Assembly (NCBI RefSeq): GCF_000741295.1 | Contig: NZ_JGZG01000001.1 | Span: forward strand, 1 to 64,000 | Origin: Bifidobacterium pseudolongum subsp. globosum | GTDB lineage: Bacteria; Actinomycetota; Actinomycetes; Actinomycetales; Bifidobacteriaceae | Direction of reading: 5' to 3' | Length of the DNA: 64,000 nucleotides | Shown: piece by piece, positions 51,634 through 60,752 of the stretch | Position numbering within the stretch: the first letter of the stretch is position 1 | Layout of the letters: each line of letters begins with the position of its first letter | Program-made: the position numbers and the translations under genes | The notes under the pieces: model-generated | The model's input: only the letters and a program-made list of their open reading frames with translations | Database searches by the model: none | What the model was told of the DNA's origin: nothing

Positions 51634-53217
51634 ATGAGCGAAGTGATCACCGAACAGGACAAGGCATACGAGGCGCGCGAAGAGGCGGCGGCCCCCGGAG
51701 ACGACCAGCCGATGGGCGACCGCGTGAACAACCGCTCGCTGCGCCCGCGCTCCGACGCATTCGTGGAGTTCATGAGCAGCGGCTGGGACGACAACGAACC
51801 CGCGATCGAGCGTTTGGCATCCGCGGAGTTCACCCCCGCGCGCCTGCAGACGCTGAGCGAGGCGTTCCCCGGCGAGCGCCTCGTGATCCCCGCCGGCCAG
51901 CCGAAGGTGCGCAACAACGACTGCGACTATGCGTTCCGCCCGGATTCCGCATTCTCGTATTACACCGGCCTTGGGCAGGACTACGAGGCGGGAGCGGTGC
52001 TCGTGCTCGACCCGAACGCGGACGGCACGCACACGCCGATGCTGTTCGTCGCCCCGCGTGCCGACCACTACACGCAGGATTTCTTCAAGGACCCGCACTA
52101 CGGTGAATACTGGGTGGGCCCGCGCGCGGGATTGAAGGAACTCGAGGCGATGACGGGCATCGAGACTCACGACATCGCCCAGCTCGCCGATATGCTCGGC
52201 AAGAACGTAGGTACCGAACCCGGCGCCGTGCAGTTGCGCGTGATCAGCGCGACCGACCCGCAGATCACCGCGATGGTGCAGGGACTGCGCGCCGAGCACG
52301 GATTCCCGGATGAGGCACACAACACCGTGCACGACGACAAGCTGCACGAGTTCGCGTCGGAGGCGCGCATGGAGAAAGACGGTTTCGAGGTGCGCGAGAT
52401 CCGCCGCGCCGTCGACGCGACGAAGCACGGCTTCGACAACATCCTGCGCAAACTGCCGAGCGCGCTGGGCAAGCCGCGTTCCGAACGCATCCTCGAAGGC
52501 GCGTTCAACGCGGTCTCGCGCGAGGAAGGCAACGAGGTCGGCTACGACACGATCATCGCATCCGGCGCGCACGCACCGATCCTGCACTGGATCCGCAACA
52601 CCGGCACCGTGAATGCGGGCGAACTGCTGCTCATCGACGCCGGCGTGGAGGTCGATTCGCTCTACACGGCGGACATCACGCGCACATTCCCCACCAACGG
52701 CAAGTTCACCGACTTCCAGAAGAAGCTCTACCAGGCGGTGCTCGACTCGCAGCAGGCCGGGTTCGAAGCGGCCAAGCCGGGCGCGACCTACTCCGACATC
52801 CACCATGCGTGCATGCGTGTGATCGCCGAGCGCCTGCACGACTGGGGCATCCTGCCGGTCGACGTCGAGGAGAGCCTCTCGCCCGAAGGCCAGCAGCACC
52901 GCCGTTGGCTCGCGTGCGGCGTGGCACACCATCTGGGGCTCGATGTGCACGACTGCGCGCAGGCGCGGTATGAGTCGTACCAAGGCGCGAAGATCACGCC
53001 GGGCATGGTGTTCACGATCGAACCGGGGCTCTACTTCCGCGAGGACGACCTGATGATTCCGCCGGAGTACCGCGGCATCGGCATCCGCATCGAAGACGAC
53101 GTACTGATGACCGAGGACGGCCCCGAATGGATCTCCGCGGGCATCCCGAAACAGATCGACGACGTGGAGGCATGGATGGCGCAGATGGCGGCCGAAGGCG
53201 CAAAGGACGCGCGATGA
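51634..53217 (+). CDS. pepP: Xaa-Pro aminopeptidase (aminopeptidase P)
   Basis: 527 residues from ATG 51634 (GAAAGGGCAGGA). Dinuclear-metal peptidase removing N-terminal residues before Pro; fits the peptide-scavenging lifestyle suggested by two oligopeptide importers. Seen: N-terminal domain with FRPDSAFSYYTGLGQDYEAG (about 105-124), and pita-bread catalytic domain with metal ligands in LLIDAGVEVDSLYTADITRT (about 332-351), HHLGLDVHD (about 432-440), TIEPGLYF (about 463-470) and GIGIRIEDDVLMT. The N-terminal ~35 residues are acidic and disordered. NUDIX gene overlaps its stop. Confidence 0.95.
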   Translation: MSEVITEQDKAYEAREEAAAPGDDQPMGDRVNNRSLRPRSDAFVEFMSSGWDDNEPAIERLASAEFTPARLQTLSEAFPGERLVIPAGQPKVRNNDCDYAFRPDSAFSYYTGLGQDYEAGAVLVLDPNADGTHTPMLFVAPRADHYTQDFFKDPHYGEYWVGPRAGLKELEAMTGIETHDIAQLADMLGKNVGTEPGAVQLRVISATDPQITAMVQGLRAEHGFPDEAHNTVHDDKLHEFASEARMEKDGFEVREIRRAVDATKHGFDNILRKLPSALGKPRSERILEGAFNAVSREEGNEVGYDTIIASGAHAPILHWIRNTGTVNAGELLLIDAGVEVDSLYTADITRTFPTNGKFTDFQKKLYQAVLDSQQAGFEAAKPGATYSDIHHACMRVIAERLHDWGILPVDVEESLSPEGQQHRRWLACGVAHHLGLDVHDCAQARYESYQGAKITPGMVFTIEPGLYFREDDLMIPPEYRGIGIRIEDDVLMTEDGPEWISAGIPKQIDDVEAWMAQMAAEGAKDAR

Positions 53218-53741
53218 GTACCCCGGAATTCATCCTCGAACTGCGCGAGCGCATCGACCACATGCCGTTGTGGCTCATCGGCGTGACCGGATACGTGCGC
53301 CGCGACGACGGGCTAATCCTGCTCGAACAGCGTGCCGACAACGGCAAGTGGACGCTTGTGACCGGCATCAACGAGCCCGGCGAGGAGCCCGCGGACACCG
53401 TCGTGCGCGAAGCGAAGGAGGAGACGGGCGTCGACGTCATCGTCACCGACTTGGTGAGCGTCAAATCCGACCATGAGATCAAGACCTATCTCAACGGCGA
53501 CCAGACGTGGTACCTGGACCACCTGTTCCTGTGCGAAGTGGCGCCGGACGGCAACAGCGAGCCGGTCGTAGGCGACGACGAAAGCACGTCCGTCGGCTGG
53601 TTCTCGCTCGACGCGCTTCCCGAGCCGCTCGCGGCAAGCTCGCGCGAGCGCATCGGCTATGTGCAACAGTTCCTGAAGCACCGCGCGGAAGGCAGCGCGC
53701 ACGCGCAGTTCGCGTTCCGCAACGTCATCGAGCATCTGTGA
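53214..53741 (+). CDS. NUDIX hydrolase
   Basis: 175 residues from ATG 53214, sharing ATGA with pepP, so translationally coupled. Intact Nudix box: GINEPGEEPADTVVREAKEE followed by TGV (about 44-66), so Gx5Ex7REUxEExGU is satisfied with U positions V/A and V. Other parts: WLIGVTGYVRRDDGLILLEQ, WYLDHLFLCEV, VGWFSLDALPEPL. MutT-like domain hydrolysing nucleoside-diphosphate derivatives; the substrate cannot be told. Unlike the NrtR-like protein at 33 kb it should be enzymatically active. Confidence 0.92.
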   Translation: MSTPEFILELRERIDHMPLWLIGVTGYVRRDDGLILLEQRADNGKWTLVTGINEPGEEPADTVVREAKEETGVDVIVTDLVSVKSDHEIKTYLNGDQTWYLDHLFLCEVAPDGNSEPVVGDDESTSVGWFSLDALPEPLAASSRERIGYVQQFLKHRAEGSAHAQFAFRNVIEHL

Positions 53742-53750
53742 CCCGCCCTG

Positions 53751-53787
53751 CTGTGCGCGCATCGACTGATGGACGATGCGCGCACAG
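53751..53787 (+). terminator. Terminator after the NUDIX gene
   Basis: 14-bp exact arms CTGTGCGCGCATCG / CGATGCGCGCACAG with a 9-nt loop, 9 bp after the stop. Confidence 0.75.
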
Positions 53788-53909
53788 TCTATTCCCATGT
53801 TTGCCAAGGGCTGGTTTGGCCAATGCGCGGCTGCGCGCGCTTAAGATGGGCCTCGGATCGACGGAGACACCGCCACACGCATTGCATGCGTGAACGATCA
53901 GAGGTGACT

Positions 53910-54599
53910 ATGACCACAATCGCCATACTTGGAGCCAACGGCCGCATCGCCCGCATTGCCGAAGGCATGCTGCTCGCCCATGACGATATTGAACTGACAC
54001 TGTTCATCCACAGCGAGGACGAACTCGGCGCGGACATCAAGGACAACCCGCGCGTGACCATCGTCAAAGGTGGCGCGAAGAACGCGGACGACGTGCTCAA
54101 CGTGATCAACGGCGCCGACGAGGTGTACGCCAATCTGGCGGCCACACAACGCGGCAGCGCCGACATCATTCCGATGGCCAAGGCCGTGGTGGACATGATG
54201 GACAAAGCGGGTATCAAGCGGCTCGTCTGGATTTCATCGCTCGGCATCTACAACGAGGTTCCCGGTGAGTTCGGCGCATGGAGCGCGAACATTCTGGGTG
54301 ATTATCTGGTGAACTACCGCAAAGCGGCGGACGTGATCGAGGCGAGCGACCTCGACTACACAATCATCCGCCCGGCTTGGCTCACCGACAAAGACGAGGT
54401 GGACTTCGAAATCACCGAGAAGGGCGAACTCTTCCGTGGCACCGAGGTCTCGCGCAAGTCCGTGGCAAGCGAAGTGGTGAAGCTGCTGCTCGACCCGGGC
54501 GAAGAGGTCCGCGCGTCGATTGGACTCGACAAGCCCGGCACCGACGGCGACAAGCCGGAATGGTTCCGTTCCGCTTCCACCGAGCATCGTTCGGAGTGA
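53910..54599 (+). CDS. NAD(P)-binding oxidoreductase-like protein (atypical SDR/NmrA-like)
   Basis: 229 residues from ATG 53910 (AGAGGTGACT). N-terminal Rossmann motif TTIAILGANGRIARIAEGML (GxxGxxx, about 2-21), then VTIVKGGAKNADDVLNVING, VYANLAATQRG, GIKRLVWISSLGIYNEVPGE (about 94-113), LVNYRKAADVIEASDLDYTI with YxxxK-like NYRK, and IRPAWLTDK. This is the atypical SDR (SDR_a5/NmrA-like) pattern in which redox function is not certain. Likely cytosolic. Promoter-like TAAGAT at about 53842. Confidence 0.88.
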   Translation: MTTIAILGANGRIARIAEGMLLAHDDIELTLFIHSEDELGADIKDNPRVTIVKGGAKNADDVLNVINGADEVYANLAATQRGSADIIPMAKAVVDMMDKAGIKRLVWISSLGIYNEVPGEFGAWSANILGDYLVNYRKAADVIEASDLDYTIIRPAWLTDKDEVDFEITEKGELFRGTEVSRKSVASEVVKLLLDPGEEVRASIGLDKPGTDGDKPEWFRSASTEHRSE

Positions 54600-54615
54600 C
54601 GCACCGCACACAAAG

Positions 54616-54700
54616 CGCGTATGAAAAACTGCGTCGGTGTGGGCGACACCCGCTGAGAACCAGCAGACGCCACCCACGCCAGCGCTGTTTTTCATACGCG
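54616..54700. terminator. Large nested palindrome between convergent genes
   Basis: Outer exact arms CGCGTATGAAAAAC (54616-54629) and GTTTTTCATACGCG (54687-54700), giving an A-run on one strand and a T-run on the other. Between them is an imperfect stem (54636-54655 with 54661-54680, 14 of 20 matched) around AGAAC. Well placed as a terminator for both the SDR-like gene and the dpp operon. Confidence 0.7.
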
Positions 54701-54709
54701 GGACCGCGC

Positions 54710-56458
54710 TCAGCCGGCTTCCTGCTTGAGGATGCGGCGCAATTCTTCGCGGTGCGCGCGCTGTTCGCGCGGATCAGGCACCGGCAGCGATGCGAGCAGT
54801 TTGCGTGTGTAGGGATCCTTGGGATGGCGCATGATTGTGTTCGCGTCGCCATGCTCGACGATGTGCCCCTTGTGCATCACCATGATCCGGTCGGCGAGCA
54901 TATCCACAACCGCCAAGTCATGCGTGATGAACAAGCAGGCGAAGCCAATCTCTACCTGCAGTGTCTTGAACAGTTCGAGCACTTTCGCCTGTACGGACAC
55001 ATCGAGCGCGCTCGTCGGCTCATCCGCTATGAGTAGCTTCGGCTTGAGCGCCAAAGCGCGCGCGAGCGAGGCGCGCTGACGCTGGCCGCCGGACAGTTCG
55101 TGCGGGAAGCGGTTCATGTACGCCTTGGGCAGCTGCACCATCTCGAGCAGCCTACCGACCTCCTTCTGTGCTGCGGTAGGTGTCCTGTATACGCCGTGCA
55201 CGATGAGGGGCTCGGCGACATTCTCGAGAATCGTCATGAGCGGGTCAAAGGAACTGCCCGGATCTTGGAAAACAAAGCCGATCTCAGCGCGCTTGGATTT
55301 GAAGGCACGTTCGCGCACCCCGTTCATCTGCACGCCGAGGACCTCGAGCGAACCGCCGGACACTTTCTGCAGGCCGGCGATTGCACGTCCGGTCGTCGAC
55401 TTACCCGAACCGGACTCGCCGACGAGACCGAGCACTTCAGACCCGTGAATCTCGAAGTCAACGCCGTCCACGGCCTTGAAGTCCGGCTGCATGAGACGGC
55501 CTGGATACGTGATTGTCAGATCTTTCGCCCTGACGACGACCGGTTCGGCCCGCCAGTCGACCCCGCGCTCGACGATATGGCCGTCGGCAGCGTGCACGAC
55601 GAGCTTCTCGCCGATGCGCGGCACTGCGGCAAGCAGACGCTTGGTGTAGTCGGCCGTCGGATGGTAGAAGATCTGCTCGACGTTCCCCTGCTCGACGACG
55701 TGCCCACGGTACATGACGACGACCTGATCGGCAATGTCGGCCACGACGCCCATGTTGTGCGTGATGATGAGCACGGAGGCTCCGAATTCGTCGCGTGCCA
55801 AACGCAGCAGATCGAGAATCTCCGCCTGTACGGTCACGTCGAGTGCCGTGGTCGGCTCGTCGGCGAGGATCAGGCCGGGGTTGAGCACGAGTGCCATCGC
55901 GATGACGATGCGTTGCTTCTGCCCCCCAGAGAACTGATGCGGATAGTAGTCGACGCGCGTCGCGGCGTCAGGGATGCCGACTTTCTCGAGGATCTCAACC
56001 GATTTGGCGCGCAGCTGCTTCTTACCCGTCATACCGTGCGCGCGCAGGCCCTCCTCGATCTGCCAGCCGATGGTGAAGACCGGGTTGAGCACGGCGTTCG
56101 GCTCCTGGAAGACCATGGCAGCACGGCCGCCACGCACCTTGCGCAGCTGTTCTCCGCTCATCGTGAGCACGTCGACGCCGTCGCCGTCGTCGCGTGCCGT
56201 CAGATAGATCGCGCCGGCAGTCGTGGCGGTTTCGGGCAGCAGCTTGATGATCGAGCGCGCGGTAACCGACTTGCCTGAGCCGGATTCTCCGACGACACCG
56301 ACAACGGTGCGTTTGGGGATGACGAAATCGATGCCGTCGATCGCCTTGATCGGCCCGGCATCCGTCATGAAGGACACGCTCAGGTCGCGCACGTCGACGA
56401 GATTGCCATCGAGTCGCTCCTGTGAGGCTGTGGCCTGTGCCGTTCGTTGTTCAGTCAT
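54710..56458 (-). CDS. Oligopeptide ABC importer, fused DppD-DppF ATPase (system 2)
   Basis: 582 residues. Two NBDs: NBD1 with GESGSGKSV (about 55-63), FQEPNAVLNPVFTIG, FSGGQKQR and LILADEPTTALD; NBD2 with GESGSGKST, FVFQDPGSSFDPLMT, LSGGQRQR and LLIADEPTSALD. Between them lies the peptide-importer linker (MYRGHVVEQGNVEQIFYHPT / ADYTKRLLAAVPRIGE). It is 90 residues shorter than the system 1 ATPase because NBD1 lacks the extra helical insertion. The start overlaps the end of the dppC gene by 8 bp. Confidence 0.94.
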   Translation of the reverse strand: MTEQRTAQATASQERLDGNLVDVRDLSVSFMTDAGPIKAIDGIDFVIPKRTVVGVVGESGSGKSVTARSIIKLLPETATTAGAIYLTARDDGDGVDVLTMSGEQLRKVRGGRAAMVFQEPNAVLNPVFTIGWQIEEGLRAHGMTGKKQLRAKSVEILEKVGIPDAATRVDYYPHQFSGGQKQRIVIAMALVLNPGLILADEPTTALDVTVQAEILDLLRLARDEFGASVLIITHNMGVVADIADQVVVMYRGHVVEQGNVEQIFYHPTADYTKRLLAAVPRIGEKLVVHAADGHIVERGVDWRAEPVVVRAKDLTITYPGRLMQPDFKAVDGVDFEIHGSEVLGLVGESGSGKSTTGRAIAGLQKVSGGSLEVLGVQMNGVRERAFKSKRAEIGFVFQDPGSSFDPLMTILENVAEPLIVHGVYRTPTAAQKEVGRLLEMVQLPKAYMNRFPHELSGGQRQRASLARALALKPKLLIADEPTSALDVSVQAKVLELFKTLQVEIGFACLFITHDLAVVDMLADRIMVMHKGHIVEHGDANTIMRHPKDPYTRKLLASLPVPDPREQRAHREELRRILKQEAG

Positions 56459-57602
56459 CGTTGATCACCCCTCGGGATTCGTCCGGCACGTCGCGCGAGA
56501 CGACGGCGATCTGTGGATCCTGACTTGTCATGAACTCTTCGACGACTGGCTCGTCGGAATTCGGTCGTTCGGTCGGGTCGACGGATGTGTCCTCTATCGA
56601 GCCGACGACTTCGCCGGCGGACTTGCGTGCGCGCAGACGTGGATCGGCCAGATCGTTGAGCGATTCGCCGATAAGTGTGATGCCGAGCACGATGAGCACA
56701 ATCGCCAGCCCCGGGAACACCGCGGTCCACCAGATGCCAGCGGTCACGTCGGCGACAGAGCGGTTGAGGTCGTAGCCCCATTCGGCAGCGGCCGTCGGTT
56801 CGATGCCGAAGCCGAGAAAGCCTAGGCCGGCGAGCGTGAGGATCGCCTCGGAGGAGTTGAGGGTGAGGATGACCGGCAGCGTGCGCGTGGAGTTCTTGAG
56901 CAGGTGCTTGGTCATGATGCGCCACGTGGAGGCACCAACGACCTTCGCCGATTCGACGTAGGCGGAGTCCTTGATACGGATGACTTCGGCGCGGATTGTG
57001 CGGAAGTACTGCGGGATGTACACAACGGTGATTGAGATGCCCGAAGCGAGGATTCCGCCCCACAAGCTTGACTGGCCGCCGGAAATCATGATCGCCATGA
57101 GGATGGCGAGTAGTAGTGACGGGAACGAATAGACGGCATCGGCGACCACGACGAGGACGCGGTCGACCCATCCACCGAAATAACCCGAGACGAGGCCCAG
57201 AAACACGCCGGCGAAGATGGACAGCAGCACGGCGACGACAATAGCGATGACCGCGGTGCGGGCGCCCCAGACTGTGCGACTGAACACGTCAAAGCCACCT
57301 ACCGTCGTACCCCAGATATGCTCGCGTGACGGGGGTGCCTGGGTGGGGAATGCCACACCGTCGGCGGATTTGATCTGCGCGTAGCCGTAGGGCGCGATGA
57401 GTGGCGCGAAGATCGCGACGAGGACGAAGAACGCGGTGATGACGAGGCCGACGACGAGCATCGCTTTCTGCCAACCAACGGCGATCCGCAGGTCGCGGAC
57501 GATGGGCAGTTTGCGCCAGCGCGCCTCGGGTTTGGAGATCTGCAGGTGTTCTAGTCGGGTGTCGCCCGGCACGCCGACGGTGGTTTCGTTGCTTTCGCTC
57601 AT
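56451..57602 (-). CDS. Oligopeptide ABC importer permease, DppC/OppC type (system 2)
   Basis: 383 residues. OppC-type N-terminal segment WQKAMLVVGLVITAFFVLVA (about 44-63), EHIWGTTVGGFDVFSRTVWG (a typical GTDxxGRDxxSR site, about 104-123), six membrane helices, and EAA loop IKDSAYVESAKVVGASTWRI (about 222-241). The ~65-residue C-terminal cytoplasmic tail after RLRARKSAGE is longer than usual for OppC and acidic. Directly follows dppB with 1 bp spacing and overlaps the ATPase gene. Confidence 0.93.
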   Translation of the reverse strand: MSESNETTVGVPGDTRLEHLQISKPEARWRKLPIVRDLRIAVGWQKAMLVVGLVITAFFVLVAIFAPLIAPYGYAQIKSADGVAFPTQAPPSREHIWGTTVGGFDVFSRTVWGARTAVIAIVVAVLLSIFAGVFLGLVSGYFGGWVDRVLVVVADAVYSFPSLLLAILMAIMISGGQSSLWGGILASGISITVVYIPQYFRTIRAEVIRIKDSAYVESAKVVGASTWRIMTKHLLKNSTRTLPVILTLNSSEAILTLAGLGFLGFGIEPTAAAEWGYDLNRSVADVTAGIWWTAVFPGLAIVLIVLGITLIGESLNDLADPRLRARKSAGEVVGSIEDTSVDPTERPNSDEPVVEEFMTSQDPQIAVVSRDVPDESRGVINDD

Positions 57603-57603
57603 A

Positions 57604-58698
57604 TCAGTACCTCACTCTCGGATCAATGAGCGCGCTGATCACGTCGACGATGAAATTGACCACCGACACGATGATGGCGATGAGGATAACGATGCCCTGC
57701 ACCGCGACGAAATCACGGGCCTTGAGATAGTTGGAAAGCATGAAACCCAGGCCCTTCCATTCGAAGGTTGTCTCGGTGAGCACCGCACCGGCAAGCAGCA
57801 GCGCGATCTGCATGCCCATGACGGTGATGATCGGGATGAGCGCGGGACGCCACGCGTGCTTGCTCATGAGACGCTTCTCACTCACGCCGCGCGAGCGAGC
57901 GGCCTCGATGTAGCCGGTGTTGTAGGTTGAGATGACATTCGTGCGCACGAGGCGGATAAAAACACCCGCGGTGAGCAGACCGAGCGCGAGCGCCGGCAGC
58001 ACGGCATGCATGAGTACGTCACCCAGCACCCGTATGTCTCCCAACTGCAGTGCGTCGACGATATACAAGCCGGTCGGGGACACGAGCCTTGAGAATTGCA
58101 TCTCGGATTGCAGTGAGGAACGGCCCGAGCTGGGCAGGATGCCTAGACCTACCGAGAAGACGAGTTTGAGCACGAGACCGAGGAAGAACACGGGCGTGGC
58201 GTAACACAGAATCGCGAAGAAGCGCACGCCAGCGTCGGTGGCGCGGTCGCGGTATTTGGCGGCAAGTCGGCCGAATCCGATGCCGATGACGAGCGCGACG
58301 ATGAGCGCGAGGACCGCCAGTTCGAGTGTTGCCGCACCATAGCGTGTGAGCACGGAGATGACCGGTTGGTTGTCGGTGAGCGTGGTGCCCAGATCACCGC
58401 GCAGGATACCGCCGAGGTATTCGCCGTACTGCACGATGAGCGGCCGGTCGTAGCCAGCCTCATGCACGCGCCGCTGCAGCTCGTCCGGTGTGAGCCTTCC
58501 GCCCATGGCTGCGGAGATCGGATCGCCGGTCGCCCGCATCACGAAGAATACGATCGTGACGAGAATGAACACGGTGGGGATGATGAGCAGGAAACGGCCG
58601 ATGATAAATCGGAAGAATCCTGCGGAAAGCCTGTTTCTATGCGCGCCGCCGGCTTTCGCTCCGGTTGGGGCGGCGCCGGCGTCTGTGGTACTGGACAC
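57604..58698 (-). CDS. Oligopeptide ABC importer permease, DppB/OppB type (system 2)
   Basis: 364 residues from GTG 58698, with GAGGAGTATAGG upstream. After a ~28-residue polar lead, FFRFIIGRFLLIIPTVFILV (first helix), ATGDPISAAMGGRLTPDELQ (the LPGDP-like site), about six helices, and EAA loop region YIEAARSRGVSEKRLMSKHA. Ends ALIDPRVRY, as is typical of DppB/OppB. Longer than system 1's 308 residues because of extra loop sequence around residues 190-240. The binding-protein gene is 105 bp upstream, separated by a hairpin. Confidence 0.93.
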   Translation of the reverse strand: MSSTTDAGAAPTGAKAGGAHRNRLSAGFFRFIIGRFLLIIPTVFILVTIVFFVMRATGDPISAAMGGRLTPDELQRRVHEAGYDRPLIVQYGEYLGGILRGDLGTTLTDNQPVISVLTRYGAATLELAVLALIVALVIGIGFGRLAAKYRDRATDAGVRFFAILCYATPVFFLGLVLKLVFSVGLGILPSSGRSSLQSEMQFSRLVSPTGLYIVDALQLGDIRVLGDVLMHAVLPALALGLLTAGVFIRLVRTNVISTYNTGYIEAARSRGVSEKRLMSKHAWRPALIPIITVMGMQIALLLAGAVLTETTFEWKGLGFMLSNYLKARDFVAVQGIVILIAIIVSVVNFIVDVISALIDPRVRY

Positions 58699-58738
58699 CC
58701 TATACTCCTCAAATCATGGATGGTCTATGGATGGCGCT

Positions 58739-58772
58739 CGTGGCCCGTCCGAGGCATGGCGGACGGGCCACG
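58739..58772 (-). terminator. Intra-operon hairpin between binding protein and permease genes (system 2)
   Basis: 13-bp exact arms CGTGGCCCGTCCG / CGGACGGGCCACG with an 8-nt loop, 31 bp after the binding-protein stop. Same position and design as the hairpin of system 1; no T-run. Confidence 0.7.
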
Positions 58773-58803
58773 GGTGCATATGTCGTTCAGCAGATGCGGG
58801 GCG

Positions 58804-60435
58804 TCACTGTTTCTCGACGGACGCGTAGCGGAAACGGAAGGAGGGGTCGAGCACCACGCCATTGACATTGGTGCCGGTCACGGCCACCTGATTGCCCTGC
58901 AGCAACGGGATGGTGGACAGGTCTTCGGTCTCGAGCTTCTGGATCTGTTTGAGCATCTCCTCGCGCTTGGCCTCGTTCTTCTCGCCGGCTTGGGCCACGA
59001 TCAGGTCGTTGACTTCCTTGTCGGAGTATCCGTTGTTGACGAAGTTACCATCGCGGAAGAAGGGCGACAAGTAGTTGTCCGGATCGGAGTAGTCAGGGAA
59101 CCAGCCGAGCTGATAGACCGGATAGGTGCCGTCGGAGTCGTCGGTGACGACGCGTTCCTTGTTGTACTGTGTCCATTCAGTCTGCTGCAGGTCGACCTTG
59201 AACAGGCCGCCGTCTTCGAGCTGAGATTTGATGGCGGCGTATTCGTCGGCGGAGCTGGAGCCGTAGTGGTCGCCGTTGTACTGCAGCTTGAGGTCGACTG
59301 GAGTCTTGACACCCGCGTCGGCCAGGATCTTCTTCGCCTTGTCCAGATCGGGCGCGCCGTCCTTCGTGTAGGCGTCCTTGAGTGTGTCCTCATGCCCGGA
59401 CAGACCGTCGGGGATGTAGGAGTACAGCGGGGCGTAGGTGCCCTTGTACACCTTTTCGCTCAGCTCGCTGCGGTCGAGCAGGCACGCCACGGCCTGGCGC
59501 ACAGCTTGGGCCTTCTTGGCATCCGCGTCGGGCTGTGATTCACCGTAAGGCTGCAGCTTGAAGTTGAACGCGAGCATGCGCGCCTCGCCGCCGGGTCCCT
59601 GAACAACCTTGACCTTGTCGTTCTTCTCGAGGTCGGCGATGTCGGTCGGCGTGAACGAACGGTGCGCGACGTCCACCTGACCCTGCTCGACGGCCATCTT
59701 CAGGTTCGAGGTGTCGGCAAAGTACTTGACTTGCACGGCGTCGTTCTTGGCCGGGGTCAGACCTTGGTAGTTCGGGTTCTTCGCATAGCTCAGCGCCTCG
59801 TTGATTTTGAAGGAGTCAAGCTGGTAGGGGCCGCCGAAGGCATTGGCCTTGACGATCGTGTCGGCGTCGGTCAGCTTGTCGGCGGCGAAAACCTCGTTGT
59901 CGACGATGGGGCCGGCCGGCGAACTCATGACCTGCTTGAGCGTCACATCGAAGGGCACCTTCGCGTTGAACACGACGGTTTGGTCGTCTGGCACCTCAAT
60001 GGACTCAATGTTGGCCAGCAGCGAGCTTGGACCGTTCGGATCGTTAATCTGCATGATGCGGTCATAGGAGAATTTGACGTCGTTGGCGTCGAGTGTGTTG
60101 CCGTTGGCCCACTTGAGATCCGGCTTGATCTTGACGGTGAACTGTTTGCCGTCCTCGCTCCAGGTACCCTCGTCCGCAGCGATGTCCGGCGACAACTCAG
60201 ACGAGTTGTAGTCCTGCGCGTAGAGGAACGGGAACACCTGGATCTGCACGGCGTACGAACCGTTGTCGTACGAGCCGGCCGGATCGAGGCTCGTGATCTT
60301 ATCGGTGGTGCCGATCATGATGGCGTCTCCGCCGGCATTGCCGGCGGAGACATCGTCCTTCACGCCGCCGCATGCGGCGAGCGAGACCACCGCCGCAATG
60401 GACGCGACGGCCGCGATGATCTTCCTGCTGTTCAC
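58804..60435 (-). CDS. Oligopeptide-binding lipoprotein (SBP family 5, system 2)
   Basis: 543 residues from GTG 60435 (AGAGGGGC upstream), giving signal MNSRKIIAAVASIAAVVSLA and lipobox LAAC; the longer frame to 60579 is not needed. Family-5 features: ADEGTWSEDGKQFTVKIKPD, LKWANGNTLDANDVKFSYDR (about 104-123), VRQAVACLLDRSELSEKVYK, and QLGWFPDYSDPDNYLSPFFR near the C terminus. Delivers peptides to the DppBC pair downstream. Shares length and organisation with the system 1 protein but differs in sequence, so a different peptide range is likely. Confidence 0.95.
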   Translation of the reverse strand: MNSRKIIAAVASIAAVVSLAACGGVKDDVSAGNAGGDAIMIGTTDKITSLDPAGSYDNGSYAVQIQVFPFLYAQDYNSSELSPDIAADEGTWSEDGKQFTVKIKPDLKWANGNTLDANDVKFSYDRIMQINDPNGPSSLLANIESIEVPDDQTVVFNAKVPFDVTLKQVMSSPAGPIVDNEVFAADKLTDADTIVKANAFGGPYQLDSFKINEALSYAKNPNYQGLTPAKNDAVQVKYFADTSNLKMAVEQGQVDVAHRSFTPTDIADLEKNDKVKVVQGPGGEARMLAFNFKLQPYGESQPDADAKKAQAVRQAVACLLDRSELSEKVYKGTYAPLYSYIPDGLSGHEDTLKDAYTKDGAPDLDKAKKILADAGVKTPVDLKLQYNGDHYGSSSADEYAAIKSQLEDGGLFKVDLQQTEWTQYNKERVVTDDSDGTYPVYQLGWFPDYSDPDNYLSPFFRDGNFVNNGYSDKEVNDLIVAQAGEKNEAKREEMLKQIQKLETEDLSTIPLLQGNQVAVTGTNVNGVVLDPSFRFRYASVEKQ

Positions 60436-60752
60436 AAACAGCCCCTCTCTCTCTTTGGTGGTTGGCCGACAGCATGACGCCATGGGCCCAGTGCGCAGCC
60501 GATTTTTCGTCGCAAGCGTTACCTGTATGTTTCGTCCGAGCGCCTCTTGCGTTACGAATCGCAGGGCATCCCCTCTCACGGCAGTGTGCCGTTACACTTT
60601 GGCCATTCACGCCCAGCGTGCCCTCGCCAGCTCGCATAGTGAGACCCCGATGGACGCGACGTCGGCGTGTCGCGTTGCATTATTGATTAACAGCGTTAAT
60701 ATATAAACATCGTTAACACAGAGATGTGCATAAGGTCACCGAAGGAGGTGCC
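60436..60752. promoter_or_regulatory. Divergent control region with GTTAA palindromes
   Basis: About 315 bp between the peptide importer and the ROK-kinase operon. TTAAC-agc-GTTAA (60687-60699) and the near-palindrome GTTAATATATAAAC (60695-60708) lie together, with a further GTTAAC at 60712-60717. A promoter TTGCAT (60675-60680), 17-bp spacer, AATATA (60698-60703) is embedded in them. This suggests repression by the adjacent ROK regulator. Confidence 0.5.
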
